From: Lysobacterales bacterium
Lineage (GTDB): Bacteria > Pseudomonadota > Gammaproteobacteria > Xanthomonadales > Rhodanobacteraceae
Assembly: GCA_013298265.1 (NCBI GenBank)
Contig: JAAFHE010000040.1
Span: 1 to 12,340, forward strand
Direction of reading: 5' to 3'
DNA length: 12,340 nucleotides
Every line of letters starts with the position of its first letter. Positions within the stretch are counted from its first letter, which is position 1. Made by a program: the position numbers and the translations under genes. This document shows, one piece after another, positions 6,014-12,340 of the stretch. The notes below the pieces were generated by a model. The model did no database searches, had not been told where the DNA came from, and worked only from the letters and a program-made list of their open reading frames with translations.

Positions 6014-6693
6014 GCGACATGACCCTGAAGGACGGCCTGACCGCGATGGAAGTCGCGAGCTACCTGCGCCGGCATCCGGAATTCCTCAACGAGTTTCCTG
6101 ATCTCGCGCTCGCCCTGCGCCTGCCGCGCGACCAAGGCGCCGCCGCGTCGCTCGCGAGCTACCAGCTCGACGTGCTGCGCGACAAGAACCGCGAGCTGAC
6201 CCGGCGCCTGCGCGAGCTCATCGAGATCGCGCACGAGAACGAACAGCTCATGATCCGGGTGCACAGCCTGACGCTGTCGCTGATGCGGGCGACCTCGCTC
6301 GGCGACAGCGTGAGCCGCGTCGTGGCCGGGCTGACCGAGGATTTCCACACCGACCTCGTTCGCGTCGTGCTGTTCGGCCGCAGCGACAGCGCGCCGGTCA
6401 GCGAGTGGCTGATCCTCGAAGCCGGCGGAAAGAACGCGATGCCTGCCTTCGCCGAATTCCTGCAGCGCAACGAACCGCTGTGCGGCCGCCTGCAGCCCGA
6501 CAAGCTGGCCGCGCTGTTCGGCGCCCGCGCAGGCGAAGTGCAGTCGGCCGTGCTGATGCCGGTCAACGGCCTGGGCATGCTCGCCATCGGCAGCCACGAC
6601 ATGGACCGCTTCCATCCGGGCATGGGAACCGTGTTCCTCAAGCTCATCGCCGAGGCGATCACGGCGTCGGTAGCCCGCTACCCGCTGGACTGA
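6010..6693 (+). CDS. DUF484 family protein (YigA-type)
   Basis: The 227-residue product is a DUF484 protein, known from E. coli as YigA and encoded between dapF and xerC exactly as here. Its N-terminus carries EVASYLRRHPEFLNEFPDL (residues 14-32), the family's recognisable motif. A charged coiled-coil-like helix follows (about 50-85, YQLDVLRDKNRELTRRLREL), then a GAF-like domain (about 90-222) with VLMPVNGLGMLAIGSHD and RFHPGMGTVFLKLIAEAI. It is cytoplasmic, has no known catalytic residues, and its function is unknown; the GAF-like fold suggests ligand sensing or an adaptor role. The ATG at 6010 overlaps the dapF stop and has a good AAGGAAG ribosome-binding site at 5994-6000. It is complete and normal in length. 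Confidence 0.92.
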   Translation: MSDMTLKDGLTAMEVASYLRRHPEFLNEFPDLALALRLPRDQGAAASLASYQLDVLRDKNRELTRRLRELIEIAHENEQLMIRVHSLTLSLMRATSLGDSVSRVVAGLTEDFHTDLVRVVLFGRSDSAPVSEWLILEAGGKNAMPAFAEFLQRNEPLCGRLQPDKLAALFGARAGEVQSAVLMPVNGLGMLAIGSHDMDRFHPGMGTVFLKLIAEAITASVARYPLD

Positions 6694-6702
6694 CCTGACC
6701 AC

Positions 6703-7602
6703 GTGAGCGCGCTGGCGGCAGATATCGCGCGTTTCCTCGACTACCTGCGGGTCGAGAAGCGCTACGTGGCCGGCACCATCGTCAACTACGCGCGCGAATT
6801 GGCCTCGCTGGAGGCGCATGCGCAATCCCTGGGCCTGACCCACTGGCGCGAGCTGCGCGCCGAACCGCTACGCAGTCTGGTCGCGCGCGAGCACCGCCGC
6901 GGCCGCGAGCCGGGCAGCCTGCATCACCTGCTGTCCGCGTGCCGCAGCTTTTTCCGCTGGCTGCTGCGCGAAGGCGTGATCGCTCAGGATCCCGCCCTCG
7001 ACGTGCGCGCACCCAAGCTCCGGCGCAAGCTGCCGCAGGTACTGGACGTGGACGAAGCGGCCGCACTGGTCGAGATCCCCGTCGACACGCCAGACGCGGT
7101 GCAGGACCGCGCCATGCTGGAGCTGTTCTATTCCAGCGGCTTGCGCCTGGCCGAGCTCACCGGCCTGGTCTGGAACGACATCGATCTCGCCGAGGGACTG
7201 GTGCGCGTGCTCGGCAAGGGCTCCAAGACGCGCGTCGTGCCGGTCGGCAGCAAGGCGCTGCAGGCACTGCACGCGCTGCTTGTACAGGCGCAGCCGCCGG
7301 GTAACGCGCCGGTGTTCCCCGGCCGTGGCGGCAAGCCGATCTCGCCGGCCAGCGTACGCCGCCGCCTCAAAGGCTGGGCCCAGTCGCAGGGTGTGTGGAA
7401 GCGCGTCTATCCGCATCTGCTGCGCCACTCCTTCGCCAGCCACCTGCTGGAATCCTCCGGTGACCTGCGCGCCGTGCAGGAACTGCTCGGCCATGCAGAT
7501 ATTTCCACTACGCAAATCTATACACATCTGGATTTCCAGCATCTGGCGCGCGTGTACGACGCGGCGCATCCGCGGGCGAAGCGGCGCAAGGAGCCGGAGT
7601 AG
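6703..7602 (+). CDS. xerC: Tyrosine recombinase XerC
   Basis: XerC works with XerD at the dif site near the replication terminus to resolve chromosome dimers, in an FtsK-dependent reaction at the septum. The 299-residue product has the N-terminal SAM-like core-binding domain (about 1-88) and the C-terminal catalytic domain (about 108-290). All catalytic residues are visible: R148 (SSGLRLAEL), K172 (GKGSK), H238 and R241 (YPHLLRHSF), H264 (LLGHAD), and nucleophile Y273 (IYTHLDF), positions nearly identical to E. coli XerC. The GTG at 6703 lies nine bases after the DUF484 stop and matches the family N-terminus. In the dapF-yigA-xerC order it is the housekeeping enzyme and not a phage integrase. 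Genes that often follow it in relatives (yigB-like or hslVU) are not here. Confidence 0.96.
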   Translation: MSALAADIARFLDYLRVEKRYVAGTIVNYARELASLEAHAQSLGLTHWRELRAEPLRSLVAREHRRGREPGSLHHLLSACRSFFRWLLREGVIAQDPALDVRAPKLRRKLPQVLDVDEAAALVEIPVDTPDAVQDRAMLELFYSSGLRLAELTGLVWNDIDLAEGLVRVLGKGSKTRVVPVGSKALQALHALLVQAQPPGNAPVFPGRGGKPISPASVRRRLKGWAQSQGVWKRVYPHLLRHSFASHLLESSGDLRAVQELLGHADISTTQIYTHLDFQHLARVYDAAHPRAKRRKEPE

Positions 7603-7662
7603 CCTGACCGGCGCGCACCGACACGGCGGACGGAACCGCTGCCGCCTGCACCGGCCCGGCGA

Positions 7663-7679
7663 CGCGGGCTTTAGCCGCG
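7663..7679 (+). terminator. Weak hairpin after xerC
   Basis: CGCGG / CCGCG (7663-7667 with 7675-7679) forms a 5-bp stem around a 7-base loop, followed by GCGTTT, 61 bases after the xerC stop. The stem is short and the T-run is only three bases, so this is a weak candidate for the end of the lptM-xerC transcript. No better intrinsic terminator is seen in 7603-7899, which also holds no gene. Confidence 0.25.
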
Positions 7680-7814
7680 GCGTTTGGGCTTAAGGCCGCA
7701 TTTCCCGCACTGCCAGAGAGCCCCGCCGCCGGTCGCCGATGACCGGCAGTCACCGTCTCAAGCCGTGCGGCAAGCCAGTGCGATCATTTTCGCCTGCACG
7801 ATGCACTGCCACGA

Positions 7815-7830
7815 CGGTCCGGCCGGACCG
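7815..7830. promoter_or_regulatory. Perfect 16-bp palindrome upstream of the FG-GAP gene
   Basis: CGGTCCGGCCGGACCG reads identically on both strands and lies 70 bases before the ATG at 7900. Such a compact two-fold site could bind a dimeric regulator of the secreted protein downstream. It has no unpaired loop, so it is a poor RNA hairpin. High GC content makes chance more likely than in balanced DNA. Confidence 0.35.
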
Positions 7831-7853
7831 CTGAAAACGGCGTGCGCGTGCGG

Positions 7854-7872
7854 CGCCGGCGCAATACCGGCG
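7854..7872 (+). promoter_or_regulatory. Leader hairpin before the FG-GAP gene
   Basis: CGCCGG (7854-7859) pairs with CCGGCG (7867-7872) around a 7-base AT-containing loop, followed by TTTCCCCC. It sits 27 bases before the start codon. This could be an attenuator-like stem or an mRNA-stabilising leader structure; the T-run is only three bases, so full termination is unlikely. No known riboswitch pattern is recognised. Confidence 0.25.
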
Positions 7873-7899
7873 TTTCCCCCAAACCACCGGAGATCACTC

Positions 7900-9396
7900 A
7901 TGCCCAAGCATCGCCTTGGCGCAGCGCTCGCGCTCGCCCTGTCGTTTTCCGCCGTTGCGCACGCCGGCACGTTCGGCTTCGATCCCTACACCCAGACCTC
8001 CACCAACGGCGAAGCCGAAGCCGTCGCGATCGGCGACGTCGACGGCGATGGCCGCGACGATCTTGTCGTGGCGAACAATGCGTATTTCGCGAACACCTGG
8101 TCCAACCACGTGCTCGTCTATCCGCAGCAAGCCGACGGAACGCTGGCACAACCGGTTGCGGTTGCCTACACCACGAGCTACGGCAACGCGCGCGGCCTGG
8201 CGCTGGCGGACATCGATGCCGATGGCGTGCTCGATATCGCCGTCGGCTACGGCGGCGGGCTCGCATTGCTGCGCCGCGACGGCGCCGGCGGCTTCAGCCT
8301 GCGCAACGTGGTCACGAACCGCGGCGGCGACGTGCTCACAAGCCTCGATGTCGATCGCAACGGCGTCGCCGACCTGATCGGGCTTAGCCACAGTGGACCC
8401 GCGACGATCTACTACAGCGATGGTTTCGGCGGCATCGCCAGCCAGCAGACGCTGACGACGCCGGTAGGCGGTTTCAACGACCTGGAAACCGGCGATCTCA
8501 ACGACGACGGCGTCATGGACCTCGCCGTGATGTCGGGCCAGGCCTATGCGATTCCGAACCTGACCGTGCACCGGCATGACGGCGTCGCCGGCTGGCTCGC
8601 CGCGCAGAGCTACACAGTCGGCGCCAGCGAGATTACCGGCGGCCTGGCGGTCGGTGATTTCGACGGCGATGGCCGCGACGACGCCGTGCTGTCGCGCGCG
8701 CGAAACTCACCGACCTGGTTGTGGCAGTACCGCCAGGACGCCAACGGGCAGCTACAGCCGGCCGCCAATCTGCCGAGCTACGAGATCCCGGACACGCTGG
8801 AGGCCGTCGATCTCGACCGGGACGGCCGCAGCGATCTGGGCGTACTGCACAGCGGCTGGTCGCGCTTCGGTTTCTATCTGCAAGGCAACGCGGGTCTCGG
8901 CGCGGAGCAACTGGTCACGATTCCGTACCAGTCGCACTACAACCAGCAAGGCCTCGCGTTCGGCGATCTCAATGGCGACGGCTGCACGGATGCGGCCATC
9001 GCGCTGAACGGCACGGGCGTGGCGACGCTGCACGGGCATGACTGCGCCGCGACGGCCAATCTCGCCGTCGCCATCCGCGCCGAGCAGCACAAGGTCGCCG
9101 CGATCGACATCCGTCACGAGGGTGGCACCGCCGTGGTGACCGGCGATGTGCTGGTCGAGTTGCGCGCGCGTAGCTTCGGCCGCATCAACGTGCCGCCGAA
9201 CTGCCTTGAGCAGCCAAGCACGAGGCGGGCGCGTGCCTATCGCTGCACCACCGGCACGCTGCAGGCCGGCGCGACCGAGACGCTGCGTTTCGTGCTCGGC
9301 GGCGTGTCGAGCGTCGTGGTCAGCGCCGACGTAAGCGCCAATGCGCCGGATCCGGACGAAAGCAACAACGCGGCCACGGTCGCGCTGACGTTCTGA
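7900..9396 (+). CDS. Secreted FG-GAP/VCBS repeat protein with predicted seven-bladed propeller
   Basis: The 498-residue product starts with a signal peptide (MPKHRLGAALALALSFSAVAHA, cleavage after residue 22), so it is exported. Residues about 38-380 contain seven FG-GAP/VCBS repeats, each with a calcium-loop core of the DxDxDGxxD kind: GDVDGDGRDD (45-54), ADIDADGVLD (103-112), LDVDRNGVAD (149-158), GDLNDDGVMD (198-207), GDFDGDGRDD (252-261), VDLDRDGRSD (303-312) and GDLNGDGCTD (355-364). Seven repeats predict a calcium-bound beta-propeller. The C-terminal part (about 386-498, ANLAVAIRAEQ... to DPDESNNAATVALTF) resembles a CARDB/DUF11-like beta-sandwich with a likely C435-C449 disulfide. The ATG at 7900 has a GGAG site at 7889-7892. 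The frame extends upstream to 7684, but that part lacks a signal peptide. Binding to surface glycans or proteins is inferred; no catalytic domain is visible. Confidence 0.9.
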   Translation: MPKHRLGAALALALSFSAVAHAGTFGFDPYTQTSTNGEAEAVAIGDVDGDGRDDLVVANNAYFANTWSNHVLVYPQQADGTLAQPVAVAYTTSYGNARGLALADIDADGVLDIAVGYGGGLALLRRDGAGGFSLRNVVTNRGGDVLTSLDVDRNGVADLIGLSHSGPATIYYSDGFGGIASQQTLTTPVGGFNDLETGDLNDDGVMDLAVMSGQAYAIPNLTVHRHDGVAGWLAAQSYTVGASEITGGLAVGDFDGDGRDDAVLSRARNSPTWLWQYRQDANGQLQPAANLPSYEIPDTLEAVDLDRDGRSDLGVLHSGWSRFGFYLQGNAGLGAEQLVTIPYQSHYNQQGLAFGDLNGDGCTDAAIALNGTGVATLHGHDCAATANLAVAIRAEQHKVAAIDIRHEGGTAVVTGDVLVELRARSFGRINVPPNCLEQPSTRRARAYRCTTGTLQAGATETLRFVLGGVSSVVVSADVSANAPDPDESNNAATVALTF

Positions 9397-9403
9397 TAAC
9401 GGC

Positions 9404-9431
9404 TGCGCGGCACCGTCCGCGGTGCCGCGTA
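9404..9431. terminator. Strong hairpin after the FG-GAP gene (probable terminator)
   Basis: A perfect 10-bp GC-rich stem (9406-9415 with 9420-9429; core GCGGCACC / GGTGCCGC) closes on a 4-base TCCG loop, nine bases after the TGA at 9394-9396. A wobble and an A-T pair extend it on each side. It lies between convergent genes, which favours terminator function, but no T-tract follows. Confidence 0.55.
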
Positions 9432-9448
9432 GCGTGAGAAGCTATGAG

Positions 9449-9477
9449 CGCCTGCCGCGCGCGATGCGCGGCGGGCG
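9449..9477. terminator. Second hairpin, downstream of the amidohydrolase
   Basis: A 12-bp stem with one G-T pair (9449-9460 with 9466-9477) and a 5-base loop starts seven bases beyond the minus-strand stop at 9484. Together with the hairpin at 9404-9431 it forms a back-to-back pair, one for each converging gene. No T-tract is present, so Rho-independent action is uncertain. Confidence 0.5.
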
Positions 9478-9483
9478 TCCCGG

Positions 9484-11496
9484 TCAGGGCGCCGGCGCGA
9501 TGCCGATCGACGCGAACAGCTTCGCGCTGTCGTAACGGCGGTCGCCGCGAATCACGGTGCGCACCTTGCGGATGTCGGCCATGTTCAAGGTCGGGTCGCC
9601 GTCAATGAGGATCAGGTCGGCGACATAGCCCGGCGCGATGCGGCCGTACTCCTTGTCGCGCTTCATGACCGCGGCGGCATCGTAGGTCGCCGTGCGCAGC
9701 GCGTCCTTCGGCGCAATGCCGGCGGAAACGTACAGCTCAAGCTCGCGCGGAATCTGCAGGCCGCCCGAGCCGTCGGTGCCGGCGACGATGCGCACGCCGC
9801 TGCGATGCAGCAGGCCGACGAAATCGATCATGCGCCGGTAGCCGTCGCGGTAGGCCGACTCCTGGCCGGGCTTGATCGGCAGGCCGCCGGAACCCGAACG
9901 GATGCCGCGCTGCCAGGTCAGCGGCAGGCGTTCCATGATCGCGGCGAAACCCGGGCCGGGCAGTCCCGGACGGCCCAGGAACTGGTCCTCGAATACGGTC
10001 AGCGTCGGGTCGATGACGATGTTGCGGTCCTTGAGCAGCTTGACGAAGTCCTGCACGGCCGGCGAACCGAGGTCGATGGTCGAACCGTATTCGCCGACGG
10101 TAGTGAAGCGCGCCGGCGTGCGCGTGTCCTGCACCTTGTCGAACAGGAAATTCAGCATCAGCATGTTGATGTGCTGGATCTCGTCGGCACCGTTCTCGAC
10201 GAACTGGCGCGCCGTCATGAAGGCCGGCACATGGCCGCTGACACGTAGTCCCTTCGCATGCGCCATGCGCGCGATCGCCGGCATCAGCTCGGTCTTGATC
10301 GAGCTGTAGATCTTGATCTGCTCGTGCCCGCTCGCGGCGTACTCGTCGACGATGCGCTGCGCATCCGCTTCGTTGTCCGCAAGCGCCTTGGTCGGGCCGG
10401 CGAACGGACCGGGACCGTCGATGATGCCGGCCTTGATGATGCGCGGACCGATGTCCTCGTTCGCCTCGATCGCCTTGATGCGCGCGGCCAGCACCGGCGG
10501 ATTGTTGGCGAGGTCGCGGACCGTGGTCACGCCGCCGGCGATGTCGAGCACGCCGTCGGCCTGGCCGAAGAAATGCGCGTGCATGTCCCACAGGCCGGGC
10601 ATCAGGAAGCGGCCGCCGCCATCGAGCGTCTCCGCGTCGGCCGGTGCGGTGACGTCGGCAGACTTGCCGCTCGCGACGATGCGGCCTTTGTCGATCAGCA
10701 CGGCGGCATCGTCGACGGTCACGCCCGTGGCCGGATCGAACGCGCGCACGTTGCGGATCAGCAGCGGCCGTTTGAGTACGTCGGTCTGCTGCTGCGCACG
10801 CTGCTGCGCCTGGCGGCTTTCCTGCGCGTCCTGGGTCTTGGCCAGCGTCGGCAGCACGTCGCCGTAACCCTCGCGTACCAGCGAGGACCAGCTCGAATAG
10901 CTCGCGAAGAAGCGCTGCTGCTCGTCGAGCCAGACGAAGCTCGGGGTCAGGTCAAGTCCGTGCATCGCGTATAGCGTGACCTTCTTGGCACCGGGCTTGC
11001 CCTTGACGCGCAGCTCGGTCAGCTTCTCGATGCGCGCTTCGCCGGCCGGCAGTATGGCCATGCGCTGCTCCGGCGCCTTGAGCAGCGCGCGCGCCAACAG
11101 CACGTACTCTTCCGGTGTGCCGTCGAGGCTCAGGTAGAACGCGGGTTTCGCCGGCTCCTGGCTGGCGTCTTCGGACACGTTCTTCCAGGTGTATCGGTTG
11201 CCTTCGCGCCGGAAGGTTTCGTCGACCGGCGCCTTGAAGTAGGTCAGGCCCTTGTTCGCGATGGCCGTGACACCACCGTCGGTACCGACCGTGTACTCAG
11301 AATCGAGCTTGGGACCGCGGCCGCGATCGTTGAACTCATAGTGCACGCGCACACTGCCGTCGTCGGCGTAGCGCGCCTCCTGGAAGCCGGCCTTGGCGCC
11401 CATTGTCAGCACCTCGCTGCGCTCGACCTGCTCGGCCGCCGCAGCAAGTCCACTCGCGCACAGCAGCAGCGCGCCCGCGCACAATCTGAGCTTCAT
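9484..11496 (-). CDS. Exported metal-dependent amidohydrolase with N-terminal extension
   Basis: The 670-residue product has a signal peptide (MKLRLCAGALLLCASGLAAAA, cleavage near residue 21), so it acts outside the cytoplasm. Residues about 22-240 form an extension of no recognised domain (VHYEFNDRGRGPKLDSEYTV, 51-70) ending in a Gln-rich linker (AQESRQAQQRAQQQ, 224-237). The amidohydrolase part (about 244-655) has all expected metal ligands: H306 and H308 (DMHAHFF), K395 (QIKIYSS), H422 (SGHVP), H442 (EIQHIN) and D575 (AGTDGS). This resembles the imidazolonepropionase/prolidase-like branch (COG1228), in which secreted members cleave dipeptides or related amides; the substrate here is unknown. 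The ATG at 11496 has a GGGAGA site six bases upstream (11503-11508) and begins a proper signal peptide, so the longer frame to 11544 is rejected. A LysR-type gene lies 108 bases upstream on the same strand. Confidence 0.9.
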   Translation of the reverse strand: MKLRLCAGALLLCASGLAAAAEQVERSEVLTMGAKAGFQEARYADDGSVRVHYEFNDRGRGPKLDSEYTVGTDGGVTAIANKGLTYFKAPVDETFRREGNRYTWKNVSEDASQEPAKPAFYLSLDGTPEEYVLLARALLKAPEQRMAILPAGEARIEKLTELRVKGKPGAKKVTLYAMHGLDLTPSFVWLDEQQRFFASYSSWSSLVREGYGDVLPTLAKTQDAQESRQAQQRAQQQTDVLKRPLLIRNVRAFDPATGVTVDDAAVLIDKGRIVASGKSADVTAPADAETLDGGGRFLMPGLWDMHAHFFGQADGVLDIAGGVTTVRDLANNPPVLAARIKAIEANEDIGPRIIKAGIIDGPGPFAGPTKALADNEADAQRIVDEYAASGHEQIKIYSSIKTELMPAIARMAHAKGLRVSGHVPAFMTARQFVENGADEIQHINMLMLNFLFDKVQDTRTPARFTTVGEYGSTIDLGSPAVQDFVKLLKDRNIVIDPTLTVFEDQFLGRPGLPGPGFAAIMERLPLTWQRGIRSGSGGLPIKPGQESAYRDGYRRMIDFVGLLHRSGVRIVAGTDGSGGLQIPRELELYVSAGIAPKDALRTATYDAAAVMKRDKEYGRIAPGYVADLILIDGDPTLNMADIRKVRTVIRGDRRYDSAKLFASIGIAPAP

Positions 11497-11519
11497 CGTG
11501 ATTCTCCCGACAGGTCGCC

Positions 11520-11533
11520 GCAGCCTAGGCTGC
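11520..11533. promoter_or_regulatory. Perfect 14-bp palindrome upstream of the amidohydrolase
   Basis: GCAGCCTAGGCTGC is perfectly two-fold symmetric and ends 23 bases before the amidohydrolase start, in the 108-base gap after the LysR gene. It could be an operator for a dimeric regulator. It is not the T-N11-A form usual for LysR boxes, so control by the neighbouring regulator is not implied by the motif itself. A longer spaced repeat, GTGCCGG / CCGGCAC (11551-11557 with 11594-11600), is also in the gap but has a 36-base loop and is weak. Confidence 0.35.
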
Positions 11534-11604
11534 CCGCGTGGCAACGACGAGTGCCGGAAGCTGGGCGTCGGTGCAGGTCTTTCGCTTCGTCGGCCGGCAC
11601 GCCA

Positions 11605-12340
11605 TCAGCGCTCAGAATGTCCCGCCTCGCCATAGCCGCCGCGGCCGAACAGGCCCGGGCGGATCAGGTCGACGAACGCGCGCGCCTGCGTCGACAGGTA
11701 TTTGCCTTTGCGCATGACCACGCCATAGCTGCGTTGTGGAAAATACTGACGCAGGTTGCGCACTTCCAGGCGCGTCTTGTCGAACTCGGTCAGGCAGATG
11801 CCGGTGACGATGGAGATGCCCAGGCCCATCGCGACGTATTCCTTGATCACTTCCCAGCCGCCGACCTCGATCGCGACGCGGTACGGCACGCGGCGCTGCT
11901 GAAACACCAGGTCGACGAGGCGATAGGTGGTCAGACGCTGCGGCGGGAGGATCAGGCCGTAGGGCGACAGGTCCTCGAGCTTGATGTCCGGCTTGCCGGC
12001 CAGCGCATGGTCGCGCGGCAGGATCAGCATGGGATCGAACCACTGCACCGGTTCGTAGGAGATGTCGTGCGGCACATCGAGCATGGAGCCGAACGCGAAG
12101 TCGACCTGATCCTGGCGCAGCAGGGCGAGGCCGTCCTTGCCCGTCACGTTGTTGAGCTGGAGGCGCACCCCCGGATGCTCGTCGCGAAACGCGCGCACCA
12201 GCGGCGGCAGCAGGTACTGGATCGTCGACGAGCCGGCCGCGATGCTGACCTCGCCCGCATCCAGTCCCTGTAGCTGGCTGCGGAACAGCTGGTCCAGCCC
12301 TTCGAGTCCTTCGACCAGCGGCCGCGCCAGCTCATACAGC
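11605..12340 (-). CDS. LysR-type transcriptional regulator (partial; N-terminus beyond window)
   Basis: This is the C-terminal 244 residues of a LysR-family regulator; the helix-turn-helix lies past the window edge and the first complete codon begins at 12339. The visible part opens with the end of the dimerisation linker helix (LYELARPLVEGLEGLDQLFRSQLQGL). The effector-binding domain follows: GEVSIAAGSSTIQYLLPPLVRAFRDEHPGV, then GKDGLALLRQDQVDFAFGS and, after the hinge, GGWEVIKEYVAMGLGISIVTG. The spacing and the VIKEYVAMGLG segment recall CysB-like effector domains (VIKTYVRLGLG in CysB), so a sulfur- or amino-acid-related ligand is possible but not shown. The gene ends with TGA at 11605-11607, 108 bases before the amidohydrolase on the same strand, so it could be co-transcribed with it or regulate it. 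LysR regulators more often sit divergent from their targets, and the upstream neighbour is unseen. Confidence 0.9.
   Translation of the reverse strand, partial: LYELARPLVEGLEGLDQLFRSQLQGLDAGEVSIAAGSSTIQYLLPPLVRAFRDEHPGVRLQLNNVTGKDGLALLRQDQVDFAFGSMLDVPHDISYEPVQWFDPMLILPRDHALAGKPDIKLEDLSPYGLILPPQRLTTYRLVDLVFQQRRVPYRVAIEVGGWEVIKEYVAMGLGISIVTGICLTEFDKTRLEVRNLRQYFPQRSYGVVMRKGKYLSTQARAFVDLIRPGLFGRGGYGEAGHSER

Noticed and set aside
6703..7602. Phage or integron integrase marking a mobile element
   Set aside because: The length, catalytic residue positions and the dapF-yigA-xerC context identify housekeeping XerC; there are no attachment sites or phage genes.
8041..8990. Tandem DNA repeats in the FG-GAP gene
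   Set aside because: The periodicity is in the protein (DxDxDG loops); the DNA copies differ and are unevenly spaced, so it is not a simple sequence repeat.
9805..10974. Several + strand frames opposite the amidohydrolase
   Set aside because: They are antisense to a complete amidohydrolase with all metal ligands and show no family features.
12144..12335. Separate small minus-strand frame at the right edge
   Set aside because: It overlaps out of frame the LysR coding sequence, whose frame gives the recognisable linker helix and effector-domain start.

Overview
The window is a GC-rich stretch of a bacterial chromosome, densely packed with genes. The run lptM-dapF-DUF484(yigA)-xerC is a gammaproteobacterial gene order. 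The accompanying families (a RimK-type protein with the RLAN-type N-terminus, a two-membrane-segment protein beside lptM, and a secreted amidohydrolase with a long N-terminal extension) suggest the Xanthomonas/Lysobacter/Rhodanobacter side of that class (Lysobacterales). That placement is inferred from gene content and base composition, without any database search. I see no phage, plasmid, insertion sequence, CRISPR, tRNA or rRNA signal.

Layout. 103-1584 (-): RimK-type ATP-grasp ligase. 1585-1851: divergent promoter region with a 7-bp inverted repeat. 1852-2897 (+): a translationally coupled pair, a GNAT acetyltransferase and an exported thioredoxin-like protein whose thioredoxin fold stops early. 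3007-3594 (+): UPF0316/DUF2179 membrane protein, ending at a hairpin shared with the convergent 125-residue unknown gene 3623-4000 (-). 4001-4237: intergenic DNA with a nested 63-bp inverted repeat resembling a REP-type element. 4238-4915 (-): two-membrane-segment conserved protein, divergent from lptM. 5031-7602 (+): lptM-dapF-yigA-xerC operon with 4-base overlaps at two junctions. 7603-7899: leader region with a 16-bp palindrome. 7900-9396 (+): secreted seven-repeat FG-GAP propeller protein. 9397-9483: two GC-rich hairpins between convergent genes. 9484-11496 (-): exported metal-dependent amidohydrolase. 11605-12340 (-): LysR-type regulator, cut by the window edge and reading towards the amidohydrolase.

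How the genes work together. The central operon is housekeeping: LPS-translocon maturation (LptM), diaminopimelate for peptidoglycan and lysine (DapF), and chromosome dimer resolution (XerC). The left part pairs a RimK-like amino-acid ligase with an acetyltransferase, a pairing I recall from other bacteria whose product is unknown; this is the best candidate for an uncharacterised small-molecule or protein-modification pathway. The right part holds two secreted proteins and a regulator that may control the amidohydrolase. I found no clear evidence of an entirely new system. The most testable oddities are the shortened thioredoxin domain, the nested repeat at 4121-4183, the perfect palindromes at 7815-7830 and 11520-11533, and the unassigned N-terminal domain of the amidohydrolase.
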